Assembly: GCA_020186115.1 (NCBI GenBank)
Contig: WSYJ01000118.1
Coordinates: 186,001-250,000 of the forward strand
Length of the DNA: 64,000 bases
Reading direction: 5' to 3'
Origin: Histomonas meleagridis
Taxonomy: Eukaryota; Parabasalia; Tritrichomonadida; Dientamoebidae
The notes under the pieces were generated by a model, which worked only from the letters and a program-made list of their open reading frames with translations, was not told the DNA's origin and searched no databases. The position numbers and the translations under genes are program-made. Positions 38,499 to 48,972 of this stretch are shown in pieces. How positions within the stretch are numbered: the stretch's first letter is position 1; every line of letters starts with the position of its first letter.

Positions 38499-39215
38499 AT
38501 GTTTCTCATGTATTTAGGCGTTACACATGAACTTGCTGGTCTTTTTCTTGAACATTACTATATTCTTGTTGTAATTGTTTGGGCCATTTTATCAGTATTT
38601 TTTGTTTTATGGGTTGTAGCATTTTTGCAATTAATGTTTGGTAATCCTGGTGAAATTAAATATGAAGAATATTATCACAAAAATACTGATTGCCGCTTCA
38701 ACTGTCCAAAATGCGGTCATTTAAAACCTCTCAGAACGCACCATTGTTCAACATGTAATGCATGCTTTGCACGAATGGATCATCATTGTGGAGCACTTGG
38801 TCGATGTGTTGCATTACGAAACCATAAAATTTTTCTTTTATTCCTATTATATTCCATTGGGATGCTCCTTATATATGTAATATTATCTGTCTTATTTGCT
38901 CTTGTTGGTTCTTTTGATGGATTTCCATATTATGTTATGGTTGATCTTTTCTTTGGGAGTACATTAGCATTAATACTAAGTTTTCTTCTTTTTGGGCAAA
39001 TAAGAACAATACTCTCGGGAAGAACCGTCCTCGAAAATGAGCTTGGAATTGTATATGAAAATCCAAGAAGTCGCTACGAACGATTTTGCGAAGTTTTCGG
39101 GCCGATGTCAATTAATTGGATTTTGCCGTATCCGCCATCGTTTGAAGAAATCGACGGATTTATGTGGGAAAAAGAAAGGGAGAAAAATAACGCCCCTAAC
39201 AATAAGGTATATTAA
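38499..39215 (+). CDS. DHHC-type protein S-acyltransferase
   Basis: This protein has four membrane segments and a Cys-rich domain between the second and third: CRFNCPKCGHLKPLRTHHCS, then FARMDHHCGALGRCVALRNH. DHHC enzymes attach palmitate to cysteines of membrane proteins at Golgi or plasma membrane. The DHHC tetrad is intact, but the usual PWxxNCVG after it is GALGRCVA, a notable change. The frame stays open upstream to 38385 and encodes KSCSSCWTILKTARNILLYL, which looks like a genuine N-terminus and completes the first membrane segment, yet has no in-frame ATG. The true start may lie in an upstream exon or behind a frameshift; 238 residues is a minimum. Confidence 0.82.
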   Translation: MFLMYLGVTHELAGLFLEHYYILVVIVWAILSVFFVLWVVAFLQLMFGNPGEIKYEEYYHKNTDCRFNCPKCGHLKPLRTHHCSTCNACFARMDHHCGALGRCVALRNHKIFLLFLLYSIGMLLIYVILSVLFALVGSFDGFPYYVMVDLFFGSTLALILSFLLFGQIRTILSGRTVLENELGIVYENPRSRYERFCEVFGPMSINWILPYPPSFEEIDGFMWEKEREKNNAPNNKVY

Positions 39216-39835
39216 TAAAATAGAGACTTTTTGTTGTTAAAAAGAAAATTGATTAAACGCGAAAAAGATATATACATAAATTAAAAGTAATTATAAAAGT
39301 TAATGTTTTTCAATCAATATTCGATTGTTAATATATCAGAAATTTTATTAACTTTTATAAATACCTTTATGTAACATTTTTGAGTGGTTTTATCCCTTTA
39401 TTTTATAAATTATGTTTCTGATCATATAAACCAAATTTTTATACACATATTTTTATAATCTGTTCTTGTCTTTTTTATTCCGTATTCATCTTTATGATCT
39501 TTTTCTTAACATAATAAAGCCAAGCAAAAAACGATTTTTTTTATATAAAAATTGTATTTGTAAATTATAAGTTTTAATAAATCAAGAGATATAATAAATC
39601 ATATAATTAATTTTTTAAGAAAGAAATTGGTTTCCATCAATATCTAAGATATCTTTATTAAGCATTTTACATCTTTTTATTAAGAAATAAGAATTGTATT
39701 CATCAAAATTAATTGTACAATTCTAAAATGTATTTAATCTTTCAAAATATGAGAAAAAAAAAAAAAAAAAAAAAATCTATTTGACTAATTATTTCAAAAA
39801 ATTTAAAAACAAAGATGAATGATATATTATTTATT
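39216..39835. other. Intergenic AT-rich region with poly(A) tract
   Basis: This 620-bp stretch lies between the ends of two convergent genes. It includes a run of 22 A residues near 39754-39775, which is prone to length error. I see no gene or RNA in it. Confidence 0.5.
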
Positions 39836-40498
39836 TTATTTCACTGGCATGAATTGCTTCTTATAAAACCCAACGCAATCGCAATGTATAGTCATTGGAA
39901 AAGCAACATCCAAATATGACTTCACCATCTTTGAGAACGGTGTTCCGTATTTTAAGTGATGGATTGGATACGCTAATGTTTTCCCAGCAATGTTGGAAAG
40001 ATGAACAATAGTCAGATTTCGAATCCAATTAACAGCTGAGTTGGTTGAATAGGGAACTGTCTTTTGGAGGGTCTCCATTGTGGCTGAAAATCCAATGGAA
40101 GCGCCAAGACGATCTGTATACGTTTTGGAAATTCCTTTCAATAATTCGTTAAAATTTTGTTTCTTGCCTTCTTGAAGGGAAATTATGGGGTAGTTGATGA
40201 CAGCATAAATGCCAGCAGCACCAGCACCTCCGATAGTGAAATATAAAATTTTATCAATTATCTTATCACTCGTCGAAAAACTTTTATATTTGGGTGATAT
40301 TTCTGAAAGAAAATGTGTAGAAAGAGGAAATGATGACAGTGTGGTTCCAGTCTTCATTGCAGACAAAAAAGAATGCTTAAAATCAATTGGTGTATCTGTG
40401 GGACCAAGTCCTCGAAGAATTGAATCTGAGAGGATGCCTCCAATTGTAGCTCCTACATAGTTGTTAAGGATGGATCTAAAGAATTTTTGGCTGCTCAT
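39836..40498 (-). CDS. Small membrane-associated protein of unknown function, 220 aa
   Basis: The protein contains several short hydrophobic, Gly-rich helices (VGATIGGILSDSILRGLG, FTIGGAGAAGIYAVINY) spaced by polar loops with paired aromatic residues. Gly-rich helices of this sort occur in organelle inner-membrane proteins such as carriers and Tim17-like channels; parabasalids have such proteins in hydrogenosomes. I see neither the carrier PX(D/E)XX(K/R) repeat nor a clear Tim17 signature, so I leave it unassigned. The start MSSQKFFRSILNN, with Ser and Arg but no acid in the first dozen residues, could be a weak organelle signal. Confidence 0.6.
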   Translation of the reverse strand: MSSQKFFRSILNNYVGATIGGILSDSILRGLGPTDTPIDFKHSFLSAMKTGTTLSSFPLSTHFLSEISPKYKSFSTSDKIIDKILYFTIGGAGAAGIYAVINYPIISLQEGKKQNFNELLKGISKTYTDRLGASIGFSATMETLQKTVPYSTNSAVNWIRNLTIVHLSNIAGKTLAYPIHHLKYGTPFSKMVKSYLDVAFPMTIHCDCVGFYKKQFMPVK

Positions 40499-41458
40499 TT
40501 GAAGAATCTATGAAAATAACTGTAAATAAACGGGTTTGATTTCAATGCTGGCCAACCTTACGATACGCTGAAATGTATTCAAAAGGTTTAACTCAAACAA
40601 TTATTTCAATAAAGTGTGGTCAAAAAATCTCGATGGAAATTTCTCAAAACTTCTGCCATAGGAATATAACTATATACCTGAGCATCTATTTTTGGGATTT
40701 CCTCAGTACCTTTTGGAAAAAAAGTGATATTACGAAAAATGGAGATCTCGAGAGATGGTAAGAGTTTTTATAATAATATTACTATTTTTTTAAAGGACAT
40801 ATATATGTGACAAAAAGTTAATTTGAATTTATTTTGATATATCCTATTTATAATGAGATAAACATAAATTTACATCCAACATTAGCTTTCTTGTTTGAAC
40901 AAAAAGTTTTCTCAGTGTAAACAATTCAAAAAGATAAGTGTCAAAAAGTGAGCAGGTGGCTTGAAATGAATAACAACTTTTTGTGATTACGATTATAACG
41001 ACTCCGATAGGTATTTTCATTTTATTTTCTATCATTATACCAATTAATTGGTCTACAAACACCATACATCAAATCACATCGACCAAATCACAAATTATAA
41101 CAAATTTTCTGTTATGACCTGTTTTCACTATCAACCTGAGTGTTATTTTTACTTGTGCTCTTTGTATCAATTCTAGGTGACTATTGACATATGCTAACCA
41201 GGATTCCATTAATTGTAAACAGTATTTATTCGGTTATGTGGAAATGAATAGATTATCAGATTATCATTTTAATGAAGAAATCTTTCGGAAATTATTGAGT
41301 TGGAACTACTCTTTTTATGAAAAAATAAGGAGTGTTCAAAAACATAGATATATCGAAAAGTGTCGGTTCCAATGTCTATCGTATGAAATTTTATTTGTAC
41401 TGACAATTGTATTTTCTCACAAATATTTCGGACAGAGTTTTGAACCATTTTTTTATTG
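40499..41458. other. Intergenic region, 960 bp
   Basis: This lies between divergent genes. Open frames at 40573-40761 and 41184-41459 (plus) have noise-like composition and end at or overlap the ankyrin start; I do not accept them. No RNA gene or repeat was seen. Confidence 0.4.
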
Positions 41459-44400
41459 ATGGAACTTTCAAAATCATTAGAATCAATCATCTTTAATCTC
41501 AACGAAAAAAATTTCGAAACATCAGTTCAGGCAACAATTAGTTTATTTGTAGATAGGCTACCATATACATTTAACTATCTTGTTTCTAGACTTATCTATT
41601 CAGCTTTTGTATCTCAATCAAATAATGAAAATATATATTTTAAATATTTATTAGCTTTAAAAGAAAAAGAAGATGGTAAAGATAAAAACAAAAGTGAAAC
41701 TGAATCCAATCTTGTTCAAATCTTTTATGAATATTTACTGAGAACAGAAAAACAAGAATCATATTTCCTTCTTGAAAAGATGATCGAAGAAGAAATAATT
41801 AAACCATCTTCAGTAAAGAACATAAACACATTTTATTTTTCTCAATATAAAACAAAAGAAGAAATAAATGAATTAAAGAACAAATATCCAAGACCACAAT
41901 TCCTTGAAGAATTTGTTTCAGTACTTGATGAATTATCAAAAGATGATTGGAAATTTCATATGCAATATGTAAAAGAAGGAGTTAATCCATTAGAAATTGC
42001 GAAAGTACTTCGAAATGATGATTTAGAAAAGCTTCAAGAAATATCATCAAATAATGAATTTGACTTTAATCAAATAATTAAGCCATCACTTTATGAAAGA
42101 TGCTCATTTATTAATACTGAAAATGTTACATTAATTGATTATTGTGCATTTTTTGGTTCGATTAAATGTTTTAAATATTTATTATTAAATAATTCGAATA
42201 TCAAAAATACATCTAAATATGCAATTGCAGGTGGAAACTTAGAAATTATTCATTTATATGAACAAAACAATTCATCGTTTAAAGAAGCACATGAAACAGC
42301 AATAGAATTTCATCGAAATGAAATTTTTCATTATCTTTATGAAAATAAAATTGGAAAATTTTCATCTTCAAACTCTTCTTTTACAAAATCGAATTCTGAT
42401 ATCGAAAATCAAGATAATTGTGATTTAAGTGAAGAAAATTTAATATATCTTGGGAAAAAATGTATAGAATTTAATAATTATGAAATCTTCATGTTTTTAG
42501 AAAAAGAAGGAATGAAAATAAATAATAAAATTATAGAAGAAATAGCATCAAAAGGAAATACATTCATGATAGAAAGTGATATAGAAAGTCATCAAATTCC
42601 TAAAACAATTTTACCATATTCAGTTAAATCAGGAAATATAGAAATAGTAAAATTACTTTTAGATAGAGGAATTGATGTTAATGCAAAAACTATTCATTTG
42701 GATAATTTAATGTATATTTTAATAATTTGAAATATGTTTTAATAATTTAGAATATGTTTTAATAATTTGGAATATGTTTTAATAATTTGGAATATGTTTT
42801 AATAATTTGGAATATGTTTTAATAATTTGGAATATGTTTTAATAATTTTATATATGTTTTAATAATTTGGAATATGTTTTAATTATTTGCAACAGCACTT
42901 CATATAGCAGTTAGAAATAATAATATAGAAATAATAAAATTACTTCTAGATAAAGAAGGAATTGATGTTAATGCAAAATATATTCATTTGAATAATTTAG
43001 AATATGTTTTAATAATTTAAAATATGTTTTAATAATTTTATATATGTTTTAATAATTTGAAACAGCACTTCATATAGCAGTTAGAAATAATAATATAGAA
43101 ATAATAAAATTACTTTTAGATAAAGAAGGAATTGATGTTAATGCAAAATATATTCATTTGAATAATTTAGAATATGTTTTAATAATTTAAAATATGTTTT
43201 AATAATTTGAAATATGTTTTAATAATTTTATATATGTTTTAATAATTTTATATATGTTTTAATAATTTGAAATATGTTTTAATAATTTGAAACAGCACTT
43301 CATATAGCAGTTAGAAATAATAATATAGAAATAGTAAAATTACTTTTAGATAAAGAAGGAATTGATGTTAATGCAAAATATATTCATTTTAATAATTTAG
43401 AATATGTTTTAATAATTTGAAATATGTTTTAATAATTTAGAATATGTTTTAATAATTTAAAATATGTTTTAATAATTTGATATATGTTTTAATAATTTTA
43501 TATATGTTTTAATAATTTTATATATGTTTTAATAATTTGAAATATGTTTTAATAATTTGAAATATGTTTTAATAATTTGAAACAGCACTTCATATAGCAG
43601 TTAAAAATAATAATATAGAAATAGTAAAATTACTTTTAGATAAAGGAATTGATATTAATGCAAAAACTATTCATTCGAATAATTTAATATATGTTTTAAT
43701 AATTTTATATATGTTTTAATAATTTTATATATGTTTTAATAATTTGAAATATGTTTTAATAATTTGAAATATGTTTTAATAATTTTATATATGTTTTAAT
43801 AATTTGAAATATGTTTTAATAATTTGAAATATGTTTTAATAATTTGAAACAGCACTTCATATAGCAGTTAGAAATAATAATATAGAAATAGTAAAATTAC
43901 TTCTAGATAAAGAAGGAATTGATGTTAATGCAAAATATATTCATTTGAATAATTTAGAATATGTTTTAATAATTTGAAATATGTTTTAATAATTTGGAAT
44001 ATGTTTTAATAATTTAAAATATGTTTTAATAATTTAGAATATGTTTTAATAATTTAAAATATGTTTTAATAATTTTATATATGTTTTAATAATTTGAAAT
44101 ATGTTTTAATAATTTGAAACAGCACTTCATATAGCAGTTAGAAATAATAATATAGAAATAGTAAAATTACTTTTTAGATAAAGAAGGAATTGATGTTAAT
44201 GCAAAAAATATTCATTTGAATAATTTAGAATATGTTTTAATAATTTGAAATATGTTTTAATAATTTGAAATATGTTTTAATAATTTGAAATATGTTTTAA
44301 TAATTTGAAATATGTTTTAATAATTTAAAATATGTTTTAATAATTTTATATATGTTTTAATAATTTAGAATATGTTTTAATAATTTAAAATATGTTTTAA

Positions 44401-47002
44401 TAATTTTATATATGTTTTAATAATTTAGAATATGTTTTAATAATTTAAAATATGTTTTAATAATTTAGAATATGTTTTAATAATTTGAAATATGTTTTAA
44501 TAATTTAGAATATGTTTTAATAATTTAAAATATGTTTTAATAATTTTATATATGTTTTAATAATTTAGAATATGTTTTAATAATTTAAAATATGTTTTAA
44601 TAATTTTATATATGTTTTAATAATTTTATATATGTTTTAATAATTTGAAATATGTTTTAATAATTTGAAATATGTTTTAATAATTTGAAACAGCACTTCA
44701 TATAGCAGTTAGAAATAATAATATAGAAATAGTAAAATTACTTTTAGATAAAGAAGGAATTGATGTTAATGCAAAAAATATTCATTTTAATAATTTGAAA
44801 TATGTTTTAATAATTTTATATATGTTTTAATAATTTGGAATATGTTTTAATAATTTAAAATATGTTTTAATAATTTTATATATGTTTTAATAATTTAGAA
44901 TATGTTTTAATAATTTAAAATATGTTTTAATAATTTGAAATATGTTTTAATAATTTAGAATATGTTTTAATAATTTGAAATATGTTTTAATAATTTGAAA
45001 TATGTTTTAATAATTTGAAATATGTTTTAATAATTTGGAATGTGTTTTAATAATTTGAAATATGTTTTAATAATTTGAAACAGCACTTCATATAGCAGTT
45101 GAAAATAATAATATAGAAATAGTAAAATTACTTTTAGATAAAGAAGGAATTGATGTTAATGCAAAAAATATTCATTTTAATAATTTGAAATATGTTTTAA
45201 TAATTTTATATATGTTTTAATAATTTGGAATATGTTTTAATAATTTGAAATATGTTTTAATAATTTAGAATATGTTTTAATAATTTGAAATATGTTTTAA
45301 TAATTTGAAATATGTTTTAATAATTTAGAATATGTTTTAATAATTTAGAATATGTTTTAATAATTTTATATATGTTTTAATAATTTAGAATATGTTTTAA
45401 TAATTTGAAATATGTTTTAATAATTTTATATATGTTTTAATAATTTGAAATATGTTTTAATAATTTGAAACAGCACTTCATATAGCAGTTAGAAATAATA
45501 ATATAGAAATAGTAAAATTACTTTTAGATAAAGAAGGAATTGATGTTAATGCAAAAAATATTCATTTGAATAATTTAGAATATGTTTTAATAATTTGAAA
45601 TATGTTTTAATAATTTGAAATATGTTTTAATAATTTGAAATATGTTTTAATAATTTTATATATGTTTTAATAATTTAGAATATGTTTTAATAATTTAAAA
45701 TATGTTTTAATAATTTAGAATATGTTTTAATAATTTGAAATATGTTTTAATAATTTAGAATATGTTTTAATAATTTAAAATATGTTTTAATAATTTTATA
45801 TATGTTTTAATAATTTGGAATGTGTTTTAATAATTTTATATATGTTTTAATAATTTGAAATATGTTTTAATAATTTGAAATATGTTTTAATAATTTGAAA
45901 CAGCACTTCATATAGCAGTTAGAAATAATAATATAGAAATAGTAAAATTACTTTTAGATAAAGAAGGAATTGATGTTAATGCAAAAAATATTCATTTTAA
46001 TAATTTGAAATATGTTTTAATAATTTTTATATATGTTTTAATAATTTGGAATATGTTTTAATAATTTGAAATATGTTTTAATAATTTAGAATATGTTTTA
46101 ATAATTTGAAATATGTTTTAATAATTTGAAATATGTTTTAATAATTTAGAATATGTTTTAATAATTTGAAATATGTTTTAATAATTTTATATATGTTTTA
46201 ATAATTTGAAATATGTTTTAATAATTTGAAATATGTTTTAATAATTTAGAATATGTTTTAATAATTTGAAATATGTTTTAATAATTTTATATATGTTTTA
46301 ATAATTTGAAATATGTTTTAATAATTTTATATATGTTTTAATAATTTGAAATATGTTTTAATAATTTGAAACAGCACTTCATATAGCAGTTAGAAATAAT
46401 AATATAGAAATAGTAAAATTACTTTTAGATAAAGAAGGAATTGATGTTAATGCAAAAAATATTCATTTTAATAATTTGAAATATGTTTTAATAATTTGAA
46501 ATATGTTTTAATAATTTAGAATATGTTTTAATAATTTAAAATATGTTTTAATAATTTTATATATGTTTTAATAATTTAGAATATGTTTTAATAATTTAGA
46601 ATATGTTTTAATAATTTAAAATATGTTTTAATAATTTTATATATGTTTTAATAATTTGAAATATGTTTTAATAATTTGAAATATGTTTTAATAATTTGAA
46701 ATATGTTTTAATAATTTGGAATGTGTTTTAATAATTTGGAATATGTTTTAATAATTTGAAACAGCACTTCATATAGCAGTTGAAAATAATAATATAGAAA
46801 TAGTAAAATTACTTTTAGATAAAGGAATTGATATTAATGCAAAAGATATTCATTTGAATAATTTTATATATGTTTTAATAATTTGAAATATGTTTTAGTA
46901 GTTTGATATATGTTTTAATAATTTGAAACAGCAATTGAAATTGCTAAACAGTTGGGTTTCAGAGAAATAAATCAATTACTTAGTGAAAAAGGTGCCATAT
47001 AG
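41459..47002 (+). CDS. DUF3447-type ankyrin gene with minisatellite-filled repeat boundaries
   Basis: From ATG 41459 an open frame of 423 codons encodes the helical DUF3447-type N-terminus (VKEGVNPLEIAKVLRNDDL, LYERCSFINTENVTLIDYC) and a first ankyrin unit ending GIDVNAKTIHLDNL. The frame then enters a spacer and stops. Twelve further ankyrin units start at ACA codons 42892, 43062, 43292, 43582, 43849, 44119, 44690, 45080, 45470, 45900, 46371 and 46761 (TALHIAVRNNNIEIVKLLL...). A final unit (TAIEIAKQLGFREINQLL) begins at 46928 and ends in stop 47000-47002. Exon-like units have constant phase, so excision of the spacers would give one protein of roughly 800-850 residues. The unit at 44119 has an extra T in a T-run (44171-44175) that breaks it. 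Ankyrin scaffolds bind other proteins; the partner is unknown. Confidence 0.65.
42711..46926 (+). repeat. 20-bp minisatellite arrays between ankyrin units
   Basis: The 20-bp unit is AATATGTTTTAATAATTTGA with variation mostly at the last two bases and the next (GA, AG, GG, AA, TA). It forms 13 arrays between successive ankyrin units with copy numbers 9, 3, 6, 9, 8, 8, 23, 14, 14, 16, 18, 14 and 3, about 145 in all. Ankyrin units are 110 bp (107 when one GAA codon is missing, 111 with the extra T). Every array is a whole number of units except one extra T near 46021-46028. The unit has stop codons in every frame. Confidence 0.95.
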
Positions 47003-47887
47003 TTTAGACTTTGGTAAGGTTGTAACTAATTTTTTGTTAGGTTGCACCTTCCAACTTATAACACATAATAAAAATCATTAAATGTTATCTACATTTGATT
47101 TACTAATGAACCCCTTCTGTATGAGCTTTACATGGTTTTTCCATTCCAAATATATTCGAATACAAAAAATATATACGTGACGTTCTTCGTTGTTTATTTG
47201 TGTAGTTGATTTTTACCAAGATGAGAATGAAAGTAATTTCCAGATATTTTTTTTTTATTTTTTGGGTAACAAATTCTTCTCATGAGAATTTTTTCGCATT
47301 AACTTTGATGATGTAAGGCATTAGATAATCAGAAAAAATCGAAAAAAAACATGAACGTGAATATATCTTTATAATGGCAACCAAGATTGTTCTTTCAAGA
47401 GAAAAAAATCATTTCTTTCATCAGTTCATTATAAATTCTAAGTTTTATACAAATCGGATAGAAAATTCATCTTGTTTCTTACCTCTAAATAGTAGATGAT
47501 TATTAGTTAGTATTTATGGTATGAAATTATGATATATTAAAGCAAAGAGTATCACACCTTTACTCATTTATTAAGATATTGAAGAAATAATACTTTTGAT
47601 TATTTTTACTTTTTCTTCACATCTACAAAATATCTGAAATCAAACAAGGTACCACAGGCAACAACACATCGCAATGAATCTGAAAATATATTGCAGGATA
47701 AAAAATGTCCATTACACCTATTTCAAAAATTTTCTCTTGTTAATGATGATAATCAAGCCAAACTCATAAGTAATTATCATTTTGCTATTTCACTAAGTAC
47801 ACAGTTATCGCTTTCAGAAATTTTATATTTAGCATAAATTTATGCTCAAAAAATTTTTTTTCCATGTGAATTTGAAGAAAAAATTAG
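47003..47887. other. Intergenic region, 885 bp
   Basis: This AT-rich sequence lies between the ankyrin gene end and tRNA-Gln. I see no coding or RNA signal. Confidence 0.45.
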
Positions 47888-47959
47888 TTCTCCCGGGAGG
47901 AATCGAACCTCCGTCCCGGGATTCAAAGTCCCATGTGCTAACCATTACACTACGGGAGA
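47888..47959 (-). tRNA. tRNA-Gln (anticodon TTG)
   Basis: On the minus strand the acceptor TCTCCCG pairs with CGGGAGA, the D-arm holds TGGTTAGCA, the anticodon loop is CTTTGAA (anticodon TTG), and the T-arm has GGTTCGATTCC. It is 72 nt with no intron. It decodes CAA, the Gln codon favoured in this AT-rich genome. Confidence 0.93.
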
Positions 47960-48175
47960 GAACTGTTGAAATTTAATTATAGTTCACTAGATATTAAATT
48001 ATAAGAAACTTCAAAAAAAAATATAAATTCACTAATTGTATTTTATATTCCCCAAAAAAATTTAAAACGCTTATGATAAAGCAAAGATAAGAAAAAAGAA
48101 CTACAAAATTATCAATAACTCTTTGCCTTAAAATGGATTTATTATATACAAGTCAATTCCATAAACACCTTATGA

Positions 48176-48841
48176 TTATCTTTGTTTTTTTTGTTCAACT
48201 TTTTGCAAAAGTATTTCCCAATTTCCTTCAATCCATTCTTCTTTAATTATTTTAAGTGATGGTATCACAGACAATAATTCTTGGAATTCGCCTTCTACAA
48301 ACAAGTGATAATATCTTTTGAACTTTGGTGCTTCTTTGTTGTATTGAGGATGAACATTCCATCGAATTAATTGATCTTGTTCATCATATTCTTTTCTTGT
48401 TTGTTTGGTTGCCCATGCTGTTAAATACGCATATCCACCAGGCTTTAAAATTCTTGCTATTTCTGTAAGGCATTTTCGTCTTCTTTCAACAGAAGCGAAA
48501 TGATGTATTACAGCTATACATATTATACTGTCAAACACTTCATCTCTTATTGGTAAGTCAAGTGCTGTTGCACAAAAAATTGGTCTGTTCTTATTAAGAG
48601 CATATTTGCATAATGGCATCGAATAATCTGTTCCAAAATCAATAACTTTTGGATTAATACATAAATTACGTCCATTTCCACATCCTATATCTAAAAGTGT
48701 TGAATAAGGAGGAAGATCTTCCACAAATTTTTTAATTCCTGACCATGGTTTGTATCTTGTGTGATCAAAATGTTTAGCAATTCCATCATATACTTTGTTG
48801 ACATATTCTTCTTCTAGTTCCTCAGGTGGAAGGTGTTTCAT
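48176..48841 (-). CDS. Trm9/ALKBH8-like tRNA wobble-uridine methyltransferase
   Basis: This 221-residue SAM-dependent methyltransferase opens with EYVNKVYDGIAKHFDHTRY and KPWSG, as in the Trm9 family. SAM motif I is LLDIGCGNGRN (49-59); ALDLPIRDEVFDSIICIAVIHH and ARILKPGGYAYLTAW follow. Trm9 forms the methyl ester of mcm5U at position 34 of tRNAs with UNN anticodons, working with the small partner Trm112. The C-terminal half retains the short basic insert and the WEILLQK ending. The enzyme's expected substrates include tRNA-Gln(UUG), whose gene lies 216 bp downstream. It diverges from the GH99 gene. Confidence 0.85.
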   Translation of the reverse strand: MKHLPPEELEEEYVNKVYDGIAKHFDHTRYKPWSGIKKFVEDLPPYSTLLDIGCGNGRNLCINPKVIDFGTDYSMPLCKYALNKNRPIFCATALDLPIRDEVFDSIICIAVIHHFASVERRRKCLTEIARILKPGGYAYLTAWATKQTRKEYDEQDQLIRWNVHPQYNKEAPKFKRYYHLFVEGEFQELLSVIPSLKIIKEEWIEGNWEILLQKVEQKKQR

Positions 48842-48972
48842 TTCTTCCTTTGTTTTGGTCTTTGGAGCTCATTAAATTGATATTTGGTCAGACGGTTTGT
48901 CCAGTTCTATTAGAATTTTGGTGGGATTAAAGTGACAATTTATATTAAATTGTTTTTCTAAATTTTATTTAA
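48842..48972. promoter_or_regulatory. Divergent promoter of methyltransferase and GH99 genes
   Basis: A 131-bp gap between two starts. It has GACGGTTTGTCC near 48890 and TTTTTCTAAATTTTATTTAA ahead of the plus-strand ATG. No exact TAACCG is present. Confidence 0.3.

Noticed and set aside
39754-39775. Poly(A) run as a trace of a retroposed copy
   Set aside because: No coding sequence or target duplication is found next to it, and A/T runs are common here.
41184-41459. 91-codon ORF just before the ankyrin gene
   Set aside because: It runs into the ankyrin start, has no recognisable domain, and the region is needed as promoter.
42711-46926. CRISPR-like array
   Set aside because: The repeats are contiguous 20-bp tandem units without unique spacers, and the sequences between arrays are near-identical ankyrin coding units. 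The genome is eukaryotic.
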